DNA of 64,000 nt from Mesorhizobium sp. WSM3860 (GCF_002294995.1 NZ_NSGF01000003.1:310001-374000), one strand, 5' to 3'. Positions 18,916 through 28,163 are shown, numbered from the stretch's first letter. Numbers and translations are program-made. The notes: generated from the letters alone by a model not told the origin.

Positions 18916-20033
18916 GACACGGCCTCCACCACGTCGAACATGCCCGACCAGCCAAGTTCGGTAAACTCCGACTGGTGGGGATGGAACATGTAGAGGCCTG
19001 GCTCGTGCTCCTTGAAATGGAACTCGAGGATACCGCGCTCGGCCTGGCACTGGGTGATCAGATCGACGGTCCTGAGTGTCGGCGTCAGCGTCGTGCCCTG
19101 ATTGTAGTAGTCGAAGAAATTGGCATGCAAATGGAAGGAGTTGATCGGGTCGAACTCGACCACGTTGACGAGGTAGATCCGGACAGGCTTGTCCTTCAGC
19201 ACCCGTATCGGCTTCTTCGCGTAGGCATGGGCGACGGTGTTGACGGCATAGACCTCGTTCTCGTTGTCGAAATTGGTGTCGAAGGCGTTCATCACCATCA
19301 CGAATTCCTGCCAGCCGGCATTCTCGGGCGTGCCGAGCAGGCGCGAGCGGGCGACCGCCTCATGCTCCGGATGCCGGGCGGGATCGGGGTCGATGATGAA
19401 GGCGCCGTACATACCTTTCTGGATGTGCCGCTTCAGCGGCAGCGCATGGCAATGATAGAGATGGCAGCCGAACGGCCTGGCATCGAACTCGTAGACGAAC
19501 TCCTCGCCCGGCCCGATCAGACCGGCGCCGGGAACGCCGTCCATTCGAGCTGCGTGAATGCCGTGGAAATGCATGGAATGCGGATGCGAGCCGTTGTTGC
19601 GAAAGACGATCTTCAAGCGATCGCCTTCTGTCGCCCGCAGCGACGGCCCCGGCACGCGGCCATTATAGGTCCAGGCCGGGAACAGGATGCCGGGCGCGAT
19701 CTCGATCTCCTTGTCCTCGGCCGTGACCTCGAAGCTGCGCAGCGTCCGCCCGCCCGGCAGCGTCGACACCGTCCCGGTCTCCCAGTCGCCGAGCAGCTTC
19801 ACTGGATCGAAACCGTTGCGGCTATCCTCGACTTCGCCGACGGTGATCATCGCCCCATGCGCGGACAGGTGCGCCGGCTGCGGGTCAGCCGCCGCTGGCG
19901 TTCCGTGACCAGCGTGGCCGGTCTGCCCGCGCGCCGCCGTCGCCATCACCGCCGTGCCGCCCGCCGCCAGGCCGCCGGCCAGAAGTAGCCTTCGATCGAG
20001 CTTTTGTTCCAATAAGGATTTCGTTTCGCGCAT
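18912..20033 (-). CDS. Tat-exported multicopper oxidase
   Basis: 373 residues from the ATG at 20033, which has GGAGGA ten bases upstream; a longer in-frame start at 20078 lacks a site. Arg14-Arg15 in DRRLLLAGG followed by a hydrophobic stretch is a Tat signal. A His-rich linker (GHAGHG) follows. Copper motifs are visible: H155/H157 (MHFHG), H194-C195-H196 (YHCH), H203 and M208 (type 1 axial), H301/H303 (FHLH), H351/H353 (FHPH). The size suggests two cupredoxin domains, between nitrite reductase and laccase in type. Likely a periplasmic metal or phenol oxidase; coupling to a ZIP permease favours a metal ion substrate. Confidence 0.87.
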   Translation of the reverse strand: MRETKSLLEQKLDRRLLLAGGLAAGGTAVMATAARGQTGHAGHGTPAAADPQPAHLSAHGAMITVGEVEDSRNGFDPVKLLGDWETGTVSTLPGGRTLRSFEVTAEDKEIEIAPGILFPAWTYNGRVPGPSLRATEGDRLKIVFRNNGSHPHSMHFHGIHAARMDGVPGAGLIGPGEEFVYEFDARPFGCHLYHCHALPLKRHIQKGMYGAFIIDPDPARHPEHEAVARSRLLGTPENAGWQEFVMVMNAFDTNFDNENEVYAVNTVAHAYAKKPIRVLKDKPVRIYLVNVVEFDPINSFHLHANFFDYYNQGTTLTPTLRTVDLITQCQAERGILEFHFKEHEPGLYMFHPHQSEFTELGWSGMFDVVEAVS

Positions 20034-20082
20034 ATCCGCGTTCCTCCAAGGCACCGGGAAGAATAGTGCATGCTTCAAGATT

Positions 20083-20094
20083 TAGCTATAGCTA
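20083..20094. promoter_or_regulatory. Palindrome TAGCTATAGCTA in the oxidase/grxD divergent region
   Basis: A perfect 12-bp palindrome 50 bases upstream of the oxidase ATG, overlapping a TATAAT hexamer at 20093-20098 on the plus strand. It could be an operator governing the oxidase/ZIP pair, or part of promoters on either strand. The remaining 230 bases to grxD hold no gene that I can support. Confidence 0.4.
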
Positions 20095-20324
20095 TAATTC
20101 TGGTGGCGCGCGAATGGCAACCGGGCACTGGCACAGGAACAAGAGAACCGGCCTGCCGGCCCGCTTGCCGGAAGAGTTCCGGCTGGCGGATTTGGCCCAA
20201 TGGCGGACCAAAGCTTTGCGCCATTTCGGATGCGTTGCGGCTAACGTCTTGTTTCAGCCAACCTATGGGTTTATTTGATGGACATGCTTCGAGCCTGACT
20301 CCCACAGGCGTGAAAGGATTCCCC

Positions 20325-20660
20325 ATGAGTGGCATCAACGACTACATCGACAGCGAAGTGAAGAGCAACGACGTCGTGCTCTTCATGAAGGGCACCCCCG
20401 GCTTCCCGCAGTGCGGGTTCTCCGGCCAGGTGGTGCAGATCCTCGACTATGTCGGCGTCGACTACAAAGGCGTGAACGTGCTGACCTCGGCCGAGCTGCG
20501 CCAGGGCATCAAGGACTATTCCAACTGGCCGACCATCCCGCAGCTCTATGTCAAGGGCGAGTTCGTAGGCGGTTGCGACATCGTGCGCGAGATGTTCCAG
20601 GCCGGCGAACTGCAGGATTTCCTGGTCGAAAAAGGCGTCAGCGTCGAAGGCGCCGCCTGA
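20325..20660 (+). CDS. grxD: Monothiol glutaredoxin, Grx4 family
   Basis: A 111-residue monothiol glutaredoxin with the family signature: [21 protein letters not shown], the active site being the CGFS tetrapeptide, and [19 protein letters not shown] for glutathione binding. Such proteins carry a glutathione-ligated [2Fe-2S] cluster with BolA and feed iron-sulfur assembly and iron sensing. Start at 20325 gives the usual length; a longer open frame from 20070 is not coding-like. The SUF operon of the same window is the natural partner pathway. Confidence 0.95.
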   Translation: MSGINDYIDSEVKSNDVVLFMKGTPGFPQCGFSGQVVQILDYVGVDYKGVNVLTSAELRQGIKDYSNWPTIPQLYVKGEFVGGCDIVREMFQAGELQDFLVEKGVSVEGAA

Positions 20661-20759
20661 TTTGAGTTCGCGCTGGCCGGCCCCACCGGCTGCGCTGTGA
20701 CATCCGGGGCCACGCCACCTCGGCACTTTGGGTTTCGAACTCGAGAACGAGACGAATTG

Positions 20760-20781
20760 ATGCGCCGCTCGACCGGCGCAT
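20760..20781 (+). promoter_or_regulatory. Hairpin ahead of the MFS gene
   Basis: ATGCGCCG (20760-20767), loop CTCGAC, CGGCGCAT (20774-20781): a perfect 8-bp stem 27 bases before the GTG of the MFS gene. It may be an operator or a weak grxD terminator; there is no strong U-tract. Confidence 0.35.
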
Positions 20782-20807
20782 GTTCGTTCGATTGATCGGA
20801 TTTTGCC

Positions 20808-22052
20808 GTGGACAATCAGGCACTAGCGCAGCAATCGGCAAAGAGCTTGCCCATTCCGCGCTGGGAATTCATTGCGCTCTGCGCCGCGCTGATGGCGCTC
20901 AATTCGCTCGCCATCGACATCATGCTGCCGGCGCTGCAGCAGATCGGCGCCTCGCTTGGCGTCGAGAATGAAAACCACCGCCAGTATGTGATCACAGCCT
21001 ACATCCTTGGCTTCGGCACTGGTCAGCTCTTCTTTGGCCCGGTTTCCGATCGTTTCGGCCGCCGTGCGCCGCTGGTCGCCGGCCTGATCATCTATGTGGC
21101 GGCGGTAGCCGCCGCTGCCGTTGCTCCGACCTTTGCCATCCTGCTCACCTGCCGTGTCGTGCAAGGCATCGGCGCGGCGGCAACCCGCGTGATCGCCGTC
21201 TCCATCGTGCGCGACACATTCGAGGGCCGCCGCATGGCCGAGGTCATGTCGCTGATCTTCATGGTGTTCATGGCGATACCGGTCGTCGCGCCCGGCATCG
21301 GCCAGTTCATCATGCTTTTCGCCACCTGGCACTGGATCTTCGTCACCATGGCCGTCGGCGCGCTGATCGTGTCGGCATGGTCGCTGTTGCGTTTGCCGGA
21401 GACGCTGCACCCGGAATACCGACGGCCCTTAACCGTCAATGCCGTCGTCGGCGGCTTCCGCATCGTGCTCACCAACCGCATCGCGCTTTGCTATGCCTTT
21501 GCCAGCACCTTCATCTTCGGCGCGATGTTCGGCTTCATCAATTCCGCGCAGCAGATCTATCTCGAAGTCTTCCATGTCGGCGAGCTGTTTCCGCTGATCT
21601 TCGCCGGCGTCGCGGGCGTGCTCGCCTTCTCGAACTTCCTCAACGCGCGGCTCGTCGGCAAGGTCGGCATGCGCCGCCTGTCGCAGAGCGCGCTGCTGCT
21701 CTTCCTCGCCATCAGCCTGGCCTGGCTCGTCGTCTCGCTCGAATTGCAGATGCCGCTCTGGCTGTTCATCGTCTTCTTTGCCGGCGCGATGGTTCCATTC
21801 GGCTGTCTCGGCGCAAATTTCAACGCGCTTGCAATGGAGCCGCTCGGCGAGCTCGCCGGCACCGCGTCCTCGATCCTCGGCTTCATGCAGACCTTTCTCG
21901 GCGGTCTCCTCGGCACGCTGATAGGTCAGGCCTATAACGGCACGGTCACGCCATTGGCCGCCGGCTTCTGCAGCGTTTCCGTCGCCGCCCTGCTGATGAT
22001 CCTGATCGCCGAGCGCGGGCGGTTGTTCCAGCCCCACAATCCGCCGGTGTGA
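20808..22052 (+). CDS. MFS transporter, Bcr/CflA type drug exporter
   Basis: A 414-residue major facilitator with 12 expected membrane segments. The loop 2-3 motif GPVSDRFGRR and the exporter-type motif RVVQGIGAAATRVIAVSIVRD place it with the Bcr/CflA drug:proton antiporters. The start is GTG at 20808 (MDNQALAQQ), preceded by a palindromic hairpin. Likely exports an amphipathic drug or a sulfonamide/bicyclomycin-like compound from the cytoplasm; the true substrate is not shown. Confidence 0.92.
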   Translation: MDNQALAQQSAKSLPIPRWEFIALCAALMALNSLAIDIMLPALQQIGASLGVENENHRQYVITAYILGFGTGQLFFGPVSDRFGRRAPLVAGLIIYVAAVAAAAVAPTFAILLTCRVVQGIGAAATRVIAVSIVRDTFEGRRMAEVMSLIFMVFMAIPVVAPGIGQFIMLFATWHWIFVTMAVGALIVSAWSLLRLPETLHPEYRRPLTVNAVVGGFRIVLTNRIALCYAFASTFIFGAMFGFINSAQQIYLEVFHVGELFPLIFAGVAGVLAFSNFLNARLVGKVGMRRLSQSALLLFLAISLAWLVVSLELQMPLWLFIVFFAGAMVPFGCLGANFNALAMEPLGELAGTASSILGFMQTFLGGLLGTLIGQAYNGTVTPLAAGFCSVSVAALLMILIAERGRLFQPHNPPV

Positions 22053-22073
22053 GGCCATCGCCTACGCATGCGC

Positions 22074-22484
22074 TCAGGATTTTCGCTCAAGCGCGGCCGT
22101 GAAGCGAGGCGAAAGTATGCGCCCTGCGATCGCCTCGCCCATGCTCTCGGTAAAGGGGATCGGCAGGGCCTTATCGAGAGCCTCGAGGACGGAGGCAACA
22201 AAGGCTCTGTTCAATCCGTCGTCCGGTCCGAGTGCGGAGAAGGTCGCGCGCGGCCTGCCAATGAGCGTTCCGTCTCGGCGAAACGAGAACCGCAGGGTCA
22301 AGGACAAACCGGCAGTTCCGCGCGGCGGCTGCCAGCAGGCGTAAATGGCAGCCGACATTTCCGCTATTGAGTTTACGGGATCGCGACTGCCGCAGGCGCG
22401 CTCCCGGGCCGTCGCTTCGTCAGGATCGGTGATCGTCACGGCGATAGCGAGAGCCAGAGCGACCATCGCTAACCGGGTGCTCAT
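22074..22484 (-). CDS. Secreted protein with TonB C-terminal-like domain
   Basis: A 136-residue protein with a signal peptide (LAMVALALAIAV) and a mature part with Cys residues flanking a segment resembling the C-terminal domain of TonB/TolA: LSLTLRFSFRRDGTLIGRPRATF followed by a helix and PFTESMGEAIAGRILSPRF. It has no membrane-spanning energy-transducer region, so it is probably a stand-alone periplasmic domain. Stops 22 bases from the MFS gene (convergent). Function unknown. Confidence 0.7.
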   Translation of the reverse strand: MSTRLAMVALALAIAVTITDPDEATARERACGSRDPVNSIAEMSAAIYACWQPPRGTAGLSLTLRFSFRRDGTLIGRPRATFSALGPDDGLNRAFVASVLEALDKALPIPFTESMGEAIAGRILSPRFTAALERKS

Positions 22485-22560
22485 TCACATCTCCGGATTT
22501 GCGTGAGGTTGTAGATCGATCCTTCCAGCCGACCGGCTGGCGCTCGCCGACGCAACGATC

Positions 22561-23388
22561 CTATTCCGCCCAGAGCTCGCGGCGCAGTTCGTTCCAGCTG
22601 TCCTGGTCTGGCGCGACCAACAACCCGCCGTCGACATGCGATGGCAGATAGGCATCGCCGTCGATCCGCGCCGCATAACCACCGGCTTCCTGATGAATCA
22701 GCACGCCGGCCAGATGGTCCCACGGCATCAGCTTGTTGTAGACGACGAAATGCGCATGGCCGCTCGCCAGCAGCCGGTATTCGTGCGCCGCGCAACGATA
22801 GCCGAACTGCGACAGCGCCTTGGTCTGGTTGCGCGCGAGCCGCGAGCGCTCCGGTTCCTTCAGATACTGCCACGAGACCGCGCCGGTCATCTCGGAGATC
22901 GGCACCGGCTCGGCGACCCGCACCCTCTCCAGCGCGCCATGTGCGTGGCGGATATGGCTACCCGCCGCCTTGGCGCCGATCAGCCAGTCCTTGCCGACCG
23001 GATCGTGGATGATGCCGGCAACCGTCTCGCCATTGACCACGGCGCCCAGCATGACGCCGAACAGTGGCACGCCGGAGGCGAAGTTGAAGGTGCCGTCGAC
23101 CGGATCGATGACGAAGGCGAGCGCGGCATCGCCCAGCCCTTTGAGCAAGGCCGGATTGTCGGAGCAGGCCTCCTCGCCGACGATCATCGCTGAGGGGTAA
23201 CGCTCGCGCAGCCTGGCAGTGATCAGCCTTTCGGCGTTGACGTCCGCCTCCGTCACCAGATCGGCGGCGGACGTCTTCTGGCGAACCTCGCCCTCGCCCA
23301 GCCGGCGGAAGCGCGGCATGATTTCGGCCCTGGCTGCATCGGCTAGAAGGTCGGCCAGCCAGTCGATCGCTTGCATGTCAAACGTCAT
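22561..23388 (-). CDS. Inositol monophosphatase family protein
   Basis: 275 residues with the metal-site signatures of the IMPase/FBPase superfamily: [15 protein letters not shown] (DPxDGT) and [16 protein letters not shown] (WDxAG), plus GEEACSDN for the first Glu. The N-terminal start at 23388 overlaps the 3' end of ttcA by 11 bases; an alternative ATG at 23376 directly follows it. Substrates of this family include inositol phosphate, histidinol phosphate and 3'-phosphoadenosine 5'-phosphate; the sequence does not decide. Probably cotranscribed with ttcA. Confidence 0.92.
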   Translation of the reverse strand: MTFDMQAIDWLADLLADAARAEIMPRFRRLGEGEVRQKTSAADLVTEADVNAERLITARLRERYPSAMIVGEEACSDNPALLKGLGDAALAFVIDPVDGTFNFASGVPLFGVMLGAVVNGETVAGIIHDPVGKDWLIGAKAAGSHIRHAHGALERVRVAEPVPISEMTGAVSWQYLKEPERSRLARNQTKALSQFGYRCAAHEYRLLASGHAHFVVYNKLMPWDHLAGVLIHQEAGGYAARIDGDAYLPSHVDGGLLVAPDQDSWNELRRELWAE

Positions 23389-24274
23389 CGGAAATGTCTT
23401 TTCCCGTGGTAAGACGCGCATCGAGCGCGGCGAAGTCGAACAGTTTTCGGTCGAGCAAATGCGAGGGCCGCACATTGGTCATCGCGCGGATCATCGTGTC
23501 CTTGCGACCAGGCATGCGCTTCTCGATATCGTCGAGCATCGCCTTCATGGCGTTGCGCTGCAGCCCTTCCTGGCTGCCGCAGAGATCGCATGGTATGATC
23601 GGGAACTTCATGGCGTTCGCGAACCTTTCCAGATCCGCCTCGGCGCAATAGGCGAGCGGGCGCAGAACCATGACATCGCCCTCGTCATTGAGAAGCTTCG
23701 GCGGCATGGCGGCGAGACGCCCGCCATGGAACAGGTTCATGAAGAATGTTTCGAGGATGTCCTCGCGGTGGTGGCCGAGCACCAGGGCGGCGCAGCCCTC
23801 CTCGCGCGCGATGCGATAGAGATGGCCGCGCCTCAGCCGCGAGCAGAGCGAGCAATAGGTGCTGCCCTCGGCCAGCTTGTCGGTGACCACCGAATAGGTG
23901 TCCTGGTACTCGATGCGATGCGGAATGCCGTTGGCGCTGAGATAGTCCGGCAGGATGTGCTTTGGAAAGTTTGGCTGACCTTGGTCGAGATTGCACGCAA
24001 GCAGCTCGACGGACAGCAGCCCGCGCCATTTGAGATCGAGCAGCAAGGCGAGCAGGCCATAAGAATCCTTGCCGCCGGAGAGCGCCACCAGCCAGCGCTC
24101 GCCGGGCTTGACCATGGCGAAGTCTTCGATCGCCTGGCGCGTAAGCCGCAAGAGCCGCTTGCGCAGCTTGTTGAACTCGACCGAGGATGGCACGTCACGG
24201 AACAGCGGATGAAATCCGCCCTCCGGCTCGTCGGTGATCGGCTCAAGCGATTTGACGTCTGGCAGCATATTCAT
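23378..24274 (-). CDS. ttcA: tRNA 2-thiocytidine(32) synthetase TtcA
   Basis: A 298-residue PP-loop ATPase. [17 protein letters not shown] is the ATP-binding PP-loop, and two cysteine pairs, CSLC in the middle and CDLCGSQ later, mark the iron-sulfur type TtcA that thiolates C32 of certain tRNAs using sulfur from a cysteine desulfurase. Start chosen at the ATG at 24274 (MNMLPDVK); the ATG at 24268 is also possible. Overlaps the IMPase start. The iron-sulfur need links it to the SUF operon in the window. Confidence 0.93.
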   Translation of the reverse strand: MNMLPDVKSLEPITDEPEGGFHPLFRDVPSSVEFNKLRKRLLRLTRQAIEDFAMVKPGERWLVALSGGKDSYGLLALLLDLKWRGLLSVELLACNLDQGQPNFPKHILPDYLSANGIPHRIEYQDTYSVVTDKLAEGSTYCSLCSRLRRGHLYRIAREEGCAALVLGHHREDILETFFMNLFHGGRLAAMPPKLLNDEGDVMVLRPLAYCAEADLERFANAMKFPIIPCDLCGSQEGLQRNAMKAMLDDIEKRMPGRKDTMIRAMTNVRPSHLLDRKLFDFAALDARLTTGKDISDDV

Positions 24275-24324
24275 GGCGCAGGTGCCCACGGTTCTGTTGC
24301 CGCTTCGCTTAGAGCATTTTGCAG

Positions 24325-24342
24325 CCAAGTGGAATCACTTGG
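24325..24342. repeat. Short palindromic repeat between ttcA and rpsD
   Basis: CCAAGTG (24325-24331), loop GAAT, CACTTGG (24336-24342), inside an AGAGCATTTTGCAG context that resembles a short dispersed rhizobial intergenic repeat. Copy number cannot be judged from this window. Confidence 0.45.
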
Positions 24343-24360
24343 CGTCGCGGAAATGCGGCT

Positions 24361-24395
24361 AAAAAAATGGCCAGGGTGGAATTCCGGCCCTGGCC
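24361..24395 (-). terminator. Second terminator downstream of rpsD
   Basis: On the minus strand GGCCAGGG (24395-24388) pairs with CCCTGGCC (24376-24369), followed by a run of seven T. This is a strong rho-independent terminator, in tandem with the one at 24414. Confidence 0.85.
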
Positions 24396-24413
24396 GACGC
24401 GACAGACAAAGAA

Positions 24414-24436
24414 AAGGCCGCCTCGAAGGCGGCCTT
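24414..24436 (-). terminator. Intrinsic terminator of rpsD
   Basis: A 10-bp stem (AAGGCCGCCT / AGGCGGCCTT) with a 3-base loop, followed on the minus strand by TTTTCTTT, 26 bases after the rpsD stop. Confidence 0.88.
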
Positions 24437-24461
24437 GGATGGCTGTCGCTGATTGGTCGGA

Positions 24462-25079
24462 TCAGCGCGAATAGAATTCGACGACCAGGTTCGGTTCCAT
24501 CTGGACGGCGAACGGAACATCCGCCAGGCCGGGAACGCGGCTGTAGGTCGCGGTCATCTTGTTGTGGTCGGCCTCTATGTAGTCCGGCACGTCGCGCTCG
24601 GCCAGACCGACCGATTCCAGCACGATGACGAGCTGCTTCGACTTCTCGCGCACCTCGATGACGTCGCCCGGCTTGCAGCGGTACGAACCGATGTTGGTGC
24701 GCTTGCCGTTGACGTTGACGTGGCCGTGGTTGACGAACTGGCGGGCCGCGAAGATGGTCGGCACGAACTTGGCGCGATAGACGATCGCGTCGAGACGCGA
24801 CTCGAGGAGGCCGATCAGGTTCTCGGAGGTGTCGCCCTTGCGGCGATTGGCCTCCTCATAGACCTTGCGGAACTGCTTTTCCGAAACGTCGCCATAGTGG
24901 CCCTTGAGCTTCTGCTTGGCGCGCAGCTGCAGGCCGAAGTCGGAAAGCTTGCCCTTGCGGCGCTGGCCATGCTGGCCGGGGCCGTATTCGCGCTTGTTGA
25001 CCGGGGACTTCGGGCGGCCCCAGATGTTTTCGCCGAGACGGCGGTCGATCTTGTATTTCGCGGATTCGCGCTTGCTCAT
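24462..25079 (-). CDS. rpsD: 30S ribosomal protein S4
   Basis: A 205-residue S4 protein: [40 protein letters not shown], then the S4 RNA-binding domain ([28 protein letters not shown]). S4 nucleates 30S assembly on 16S rRNA and often represses its own mRNA. Start at the ATG at 25079; the longer frame to 25094 has no site. As usual in alphaproteobacteria it stands alone rather than in the alpha operon, with its own promoter and a 220-base leader. Confidence 0.98.
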   Translation of the reverse strand: MSKRESAKYKIDRRLGENIWGRPKSPVNKREYGPGQHGQRRKGKLSDFGLQLRAKQKLKGHYGDVSEKQFRKVYEEANRRKGDTSENLIGLLESRLDAIVYRAKFVPTIFAARQFVNHGHVNVNGKRTNIGSYRCKPGDVIEVREKSKQLVIVLESVGLAERDVPDYIEADHNKMTATYSRVPGLADVPFAVQMEPNLVVEFYSR

Positions 25080-25103
25080 CGCATTCCCTTTCAAAACGAT
25101 ATA

Positions 25104-25125
25104 CCCGGAACCCCATGGCTCCGGG
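25104..25125 (-). promoter_or_regulatory. Hairpin in the rpsD leader near the start codon
   Basis: CCCGGA (25104-25109) pairs with TCCGGG (25120-25125), 25 bases upstream of the rpsD ATG. A second stem, CACCGG/CCGGTG at 25275-25296, lies at the 5' end of the predicted transcript. Either could serve autogenous control by S4; this is inference from position. Confidence 0.35.
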
Positions 25126-25305
25126 TGAAGGAAACGCGCCCTCCTCTGGCCTCCGTTTTCGAGGCCTGACAGGGTTTTCCACGCAACGCGACGGAAATCC
25201 CACGGGACACGTCAGTTCGAACAAGACCGCCGACAGACTGGCTTCCGGTGAAGTCTTGCCCATGCAAAAGAAACCACCGGACGTCGCCGCCCGGTGTTGG
25301 TGGCC

Positions 25306-25334
25306 CTGTTAAACAGAGATTTAATCGGTGTCAA
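25306..25334 (-). promoter_or_regulatory. Sigma70-type promoter of rpsD
   Basis: On the minus strand TTGACA (25334-25329), a 17-base spacer and TAACAG (25311-25306). The -35 is consensus and the spacing ideal. It would start an mRNA near 25299 with a leader of roughly 220 bases, explaining most of the gene-free stretch between rpsD and the DUF3008 gene (25080-25486). Confidence 0.7.
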
Positions 25335-25486
25335 GCTCGTGATCGGCGACGCACCGACTCCGTCACAACGCCGGAGCCGACGATGGCACGGCGCTGGCAT
25401 GGCCGCAAGCAGATCCGCCGCGTCGTCGCATGCCGCGGGTTTCTCTATCCGGGCACCAAGTTGAGAGCCAAGCAGCCACTAAGAGT

Positions 25487-25669
25487 TCATGACTTCTTGC
25501 TGGGCAGTCCCTTGCGTTTGGTCTCGGCGAATTCCTCGAGTTGCTTCTCGCTCATGGATTCGTACATCTCGCGCGAAGCACCCTTAAGCTCGGTTTTCTT
25601 GGTCTCCCCGCGCTTGGCCGAAAGGGCTGCGCCGGCTGCCTTTTGTTGGGCTTGCGATTTGGCTGGCAT
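25487..25669 (-). CDS. DUF3008 family small protein
   Basis: A 60-residue, highly polar Lys/Glu/Ala-rich protein: MPAKSQAQQKAAGAALSAKR, then SREMYESMSEKQLEEFAETK and a basic end. This is the DUF3008 pattern, found in many rhizobia and linked by annotation to stress responses, without known mechanism. It sits alone between rpsD and murI; the 3' side holds the rpsD promoter. Confidence 0.85.
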   Translation of the reverse strand: MPAKSQAQQKAAGAALSAKRGETKKTELKGASREMYESMSEKQLEEFAETKRKGLPSKKS

Positions 25670-25728
25670 GCGATCTCTCCCTTTGCCGGGTGAGGAAGAG
25701 AAACGCTGCGGCGCTATCGCAGTTCCAG

Positions 25729-26535
25729 CTAGGGCGCGGTCAGCCCAAAGCCCTGGATAAGCCTGCGCGTGGCGAAATCCACCTTGCTGGAGGTGAAGAG
25801 GGCGATATCGGGCTCGCTCTCGCCCGACGGTTCGCCGATGGGCTGCAGCAGCGACATGGCGCGCCGGGCAATGGCTTCCGCCGGATCGATCCAGTCGACC
25901 GGCCAGGGAGCCGTCTTGCGCATGCGGTTGGCGAGGAACGGATAATGCGTGCAGGCGAGCACGACGATGTCGGTGCGCTGCCCGTCGCGCTCGATGAAAC
26001 AGGGCGCGATCTCGGCGCGCACGGCTTCCTCGTCAACAAACCCTTCGCGCATATAGATCTCGGCCAGTGCGGCAAGCCTGTCGCTGCCGACCAGCCGGAC
26101 ATGACATTTTTGCGCCCATTTGCTGATCAGGTCGCGTGTGTACTGGCGCTTCACCGTGCCCGGCGTCGCCAGCACCGACACCAGGCCGGACCGCGTGCGC
26201 TCGGCCGCCGGCTTGATCGCGGGCACCGTCCCGACAAAAAGATGACCGGGGAATTTTTCGCGCAGCGCATCGATCACCAGGGTCGAGGCGGTGTTGCAGG
26301 CGATCACTGAGATCGCCGGCTGCAGACGGTCGAGCAATTTGCCGAAGAGTGCGAGTATGTGTTCCTTGAGCGCCGGCTCTTCCCATGCGCCGTAGGGAAA
26401 AGCCGCGTCGTCGGCGACATAGACGAAGCGCCGGTCGGGCATCAGGACGCGCGCCTCGCGCAGCACCGTCAGTCCGCCGACGCCGGAATCGAACATCAGG
26501 ATCGGGCGCTGGCTTGATCGATCGTTCATTGTCAT
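25729..26535 (-). CDS. murI: Glutamate racemase
   Basis: A 268-residue cofactor-free racemase that makes D-glutamate for peptidoglycan. Both catalytic Cys segments are present, [11 protein letters not shown] and [15 protein letters not shown], along with the N-terminal [15 protein letters not shown]. Length is typical. Start at 26535. The gene stops 60 bases from the DUF3008 start on the same strand. Confidence 0.96.
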   Translation of the reverse strand: MTMNDRSSQRPILMFDSGVGGLTVLREARVLMPDRRFVYVADDAAFPYGAWEEPALKEHILALFGKLLDRLQPAISVIACNTASTLVIDALREKFPGHLFVGTVPAIKPAAERTRSGLVSVLATPGTVKRQYTRDLISKWAQKCHVRLVGSDRLAALAEIYMREGFVDEEAVRAEIAPCFIERDGQRTDIVVLACTHYPFLANRMRKTAPWPVDWIDPAEAIARRAMSLLQPIGEPSGESEPDIALFTSSKVDFATRRLIQGFGLTAP

Positions 26536-26635
26536 CCGACCACAGGAAGAAGCTGGCCACTGATTTGGCCAACGGCGCTTCTATCCTGAACGATCGTGGT
26601 CTTGAAGTGGCAGATGCCAGCAGCTTTTGCGCAAC

Positions 26636-27244
26636 TCAGAGCCCACGCTTGCCGAAGCCGGCGGGCGGCGCCCGGCCAAACGGCTGCGGCGCCGGCGCCG
26701 GACGCGCGGGTTTCGCAGCAGTCCGTGGCGCAGCTGGAGCAACGCTCGCTGTCGCCCGCTCGGGGCGCGCCGCTGCCGGCAACGAGCCTTCAAAGTCGAA
26801 AGCCTCGGTCAACTCATTGATGTTGCTGCCTGCCACAGGCTTTGCCCATAGGATGGTGCACCAGAGGCCGAATATGGCAAGGCCGAGCAGATTCAGGCCA
26901 CCGGGCGCGCTCTCAGGATTGCCGAAATCGATGACCAGAAGCGTGCCGGCCTGCAGCAAGCCATAGATGCCGGAAAAGACGACATAGGACCATAGGATCC
27001 AGCGTGAACCATCGGCATCGCGGCTGCGGCGCCAGGCGATGTTGCCGCGCAGGGCGACGAAGATGAGCGACACAACCACCGCGGCGCCGGCCAGGCCTTG
27101 CCGCGACGGACCCGGCATCGAATTGATCAATCCCGCGAAGCCGGTCGTTGCGGCAATGCAGAGCACGATCGCTACCGCTTCCGCTATGAACAGACCTAGC
27201 GAATAGAAGAAGAAACGCAGACGGCCAATATTGGACGTGAACAT
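26636..27244 (-). CDS. DUF805-like membrane protein
   Basis: A 202-residue protein with four hydrophobic segments in the first 145 residues, opening with IGRLRFFFYSLGL and containing NIAWRRSRDADGSRW, which fits DUF805 proteins. The C-terminal 55 residues are a Pro/Ala/Arg-rich cytoplasmic tail (ARPAPAPQPFGRAP). Function unknown. A perfect 8-bp palindrome (27253-27273) lies nine bases before the start. Confidence 0.78.
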   Translation of the reverse strand: MFTSNIGRLRFFFYSLGLFIAEAVAIVLCIAATTGFAGLINSMPGPSRQGLAGAAVVVSLIFVALRGNIAWRRSRDADGSRWILWSYVVFSGIYGLLQAGTLLVIDFGNPESAPGGLNLLGLAIFGLWCTILWAKPVAGSNINELTEAFDFEGSLPAAARPERATASVAPAAPRTAAKPARPAPAPQPFGRAPPAGFGKRGL

Positions 27245-27252
27245 CTACTGCC

Positions 27253-27273
27253 CCATCGTTTCAAGAACGATGG
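27253..27273 (-). promoter_or_regulatory. Palindrome between trmJ and the DUF805 gene
   Basis: CCATCGTT (27253-27260), loop TCAAG, AACGATGG (27266-27273). It could end trmJ transcription weakly, since no U-run follows on the minus strand, or act as an operator or leader hairpin for the DUF805 gene. Confidence 0.4.
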
Positions 27274-27323
27274 ACCAAACCGCATAATATTCGGTTACCT
27301 TGAAGGTTCGGAGCTTACAGATC

Positions 27324-28163
27324 TTAACTTTCTTTGTCCGTTGTTCGCTTGCGGGTAGCCGGCGCCCGCCGCGGATCATCCCCCGGTGAGCCGTCGCCGC
27401 GCGGCATTGCCGGCGAAAACCTGTCGAGCGATGAGATGATGCCGCGCAGCACCTTCAACTCGGGCTCAGCGAATCCCGCCCGCGTCAGCACGGCGCGCAG
27501 ATTGTCGACCATCTTCGGCTTCTTCTCTTCCGGGCGGAAATAGCCGCGCGCCTCGAGAGCGCCTTCGAGATAGGTGAACAGGCTGTGCAGCTGTTCCTTG
27601 GTCGCCGGAACGAGCTCCGGTCCGGCGAAGTTGGTCGCGGTCTCTTCGGCAAGGCCGGATTTCATCCATTCATAGGACATCAAAAGCACAGCCTGCGCGA
27701 TGTTGAGCGAGGAGAAGCCGGGATCGACCGGAAAGGTGACGATCTCGTCAGCCAGACCAACCTCTTCATTGTAGAGGCCGAAACGTTCACGGCCGAAAAG
27801 AATTCCGGTGCGCAGCCCCGCCTGCTCGCGGGCCCGGAGCGCCCTGCCCGCATCCACCGGGCCGCGCACCGGCTTGAAACCGTCACGCTCGCGGGCGGTG
27901 GTGGCGAAGACGAAGTTGAGGTCGGCCACTGCCGAGGCAAGATCGTCGAACACCGTCGTCGCATCGATGACGTGGTCGGCGCGGCTCGCGGCGGCGCGCG
28001 CCTTCTCGCTCGGCCAGCCGTCGCGCGGATTGACCAGGCGCAGCTCCGAAAGGCCGAAATTCGCCATGGCGCGCGCGACCATGCCGATATTCTCGCCGAG
28101 CTGCGGCTCGACAAGGATGATCGCCGGTCCGGCGGTCTTGGCGGCGTCGTTTGCGGCTGGCAT
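27324..28163 (-). CDS. trmJ: tRNA/rRNA 2'-O-methyltransferase, TrmJ type
   Basis: A 279-residue SpoU-family methyltransferase. It begins with [20 protein letters not shown] and [17 protein letters not shown], typical of TrmJ, and ends the knotted domain with [17 protein letters not shown]. TrmJ methylates the ribose of residue 32 of tRNA with S-adenosylmethionine. Start at 28163 is the first Met of the family N-terminus; upstream residues to 28232 look non-coding. The C-terminal extension is basic and Pro-rich. TrmJ versus another SpoU member cannot be settled fully from sequence. Confidence 0.92.
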   Translation of the reverse strand: MPAANDAAKTAGPAIILVEPQLGENIGMVARAMANFGLSELRLVNPRDGWPSEKARAAASRADHVIDATTVFDDLASAVADLNFVFATTARERDGFKPVRGPVDAGRALRAREQAGLRTGILFGRERFGLYNEEVGLADEIVTFPVDPGFSSLNIAQAVLLMSYEWMKSGLAEETATNFAGPELVPATKEQLHSLFTYLEGALEARGYFRPEEKKPKMVDNLRAVLTRAGFAEPELKVLRGIISSLDRFSPAMPRGDGSPGDDPRRAPATRKRTTDKES

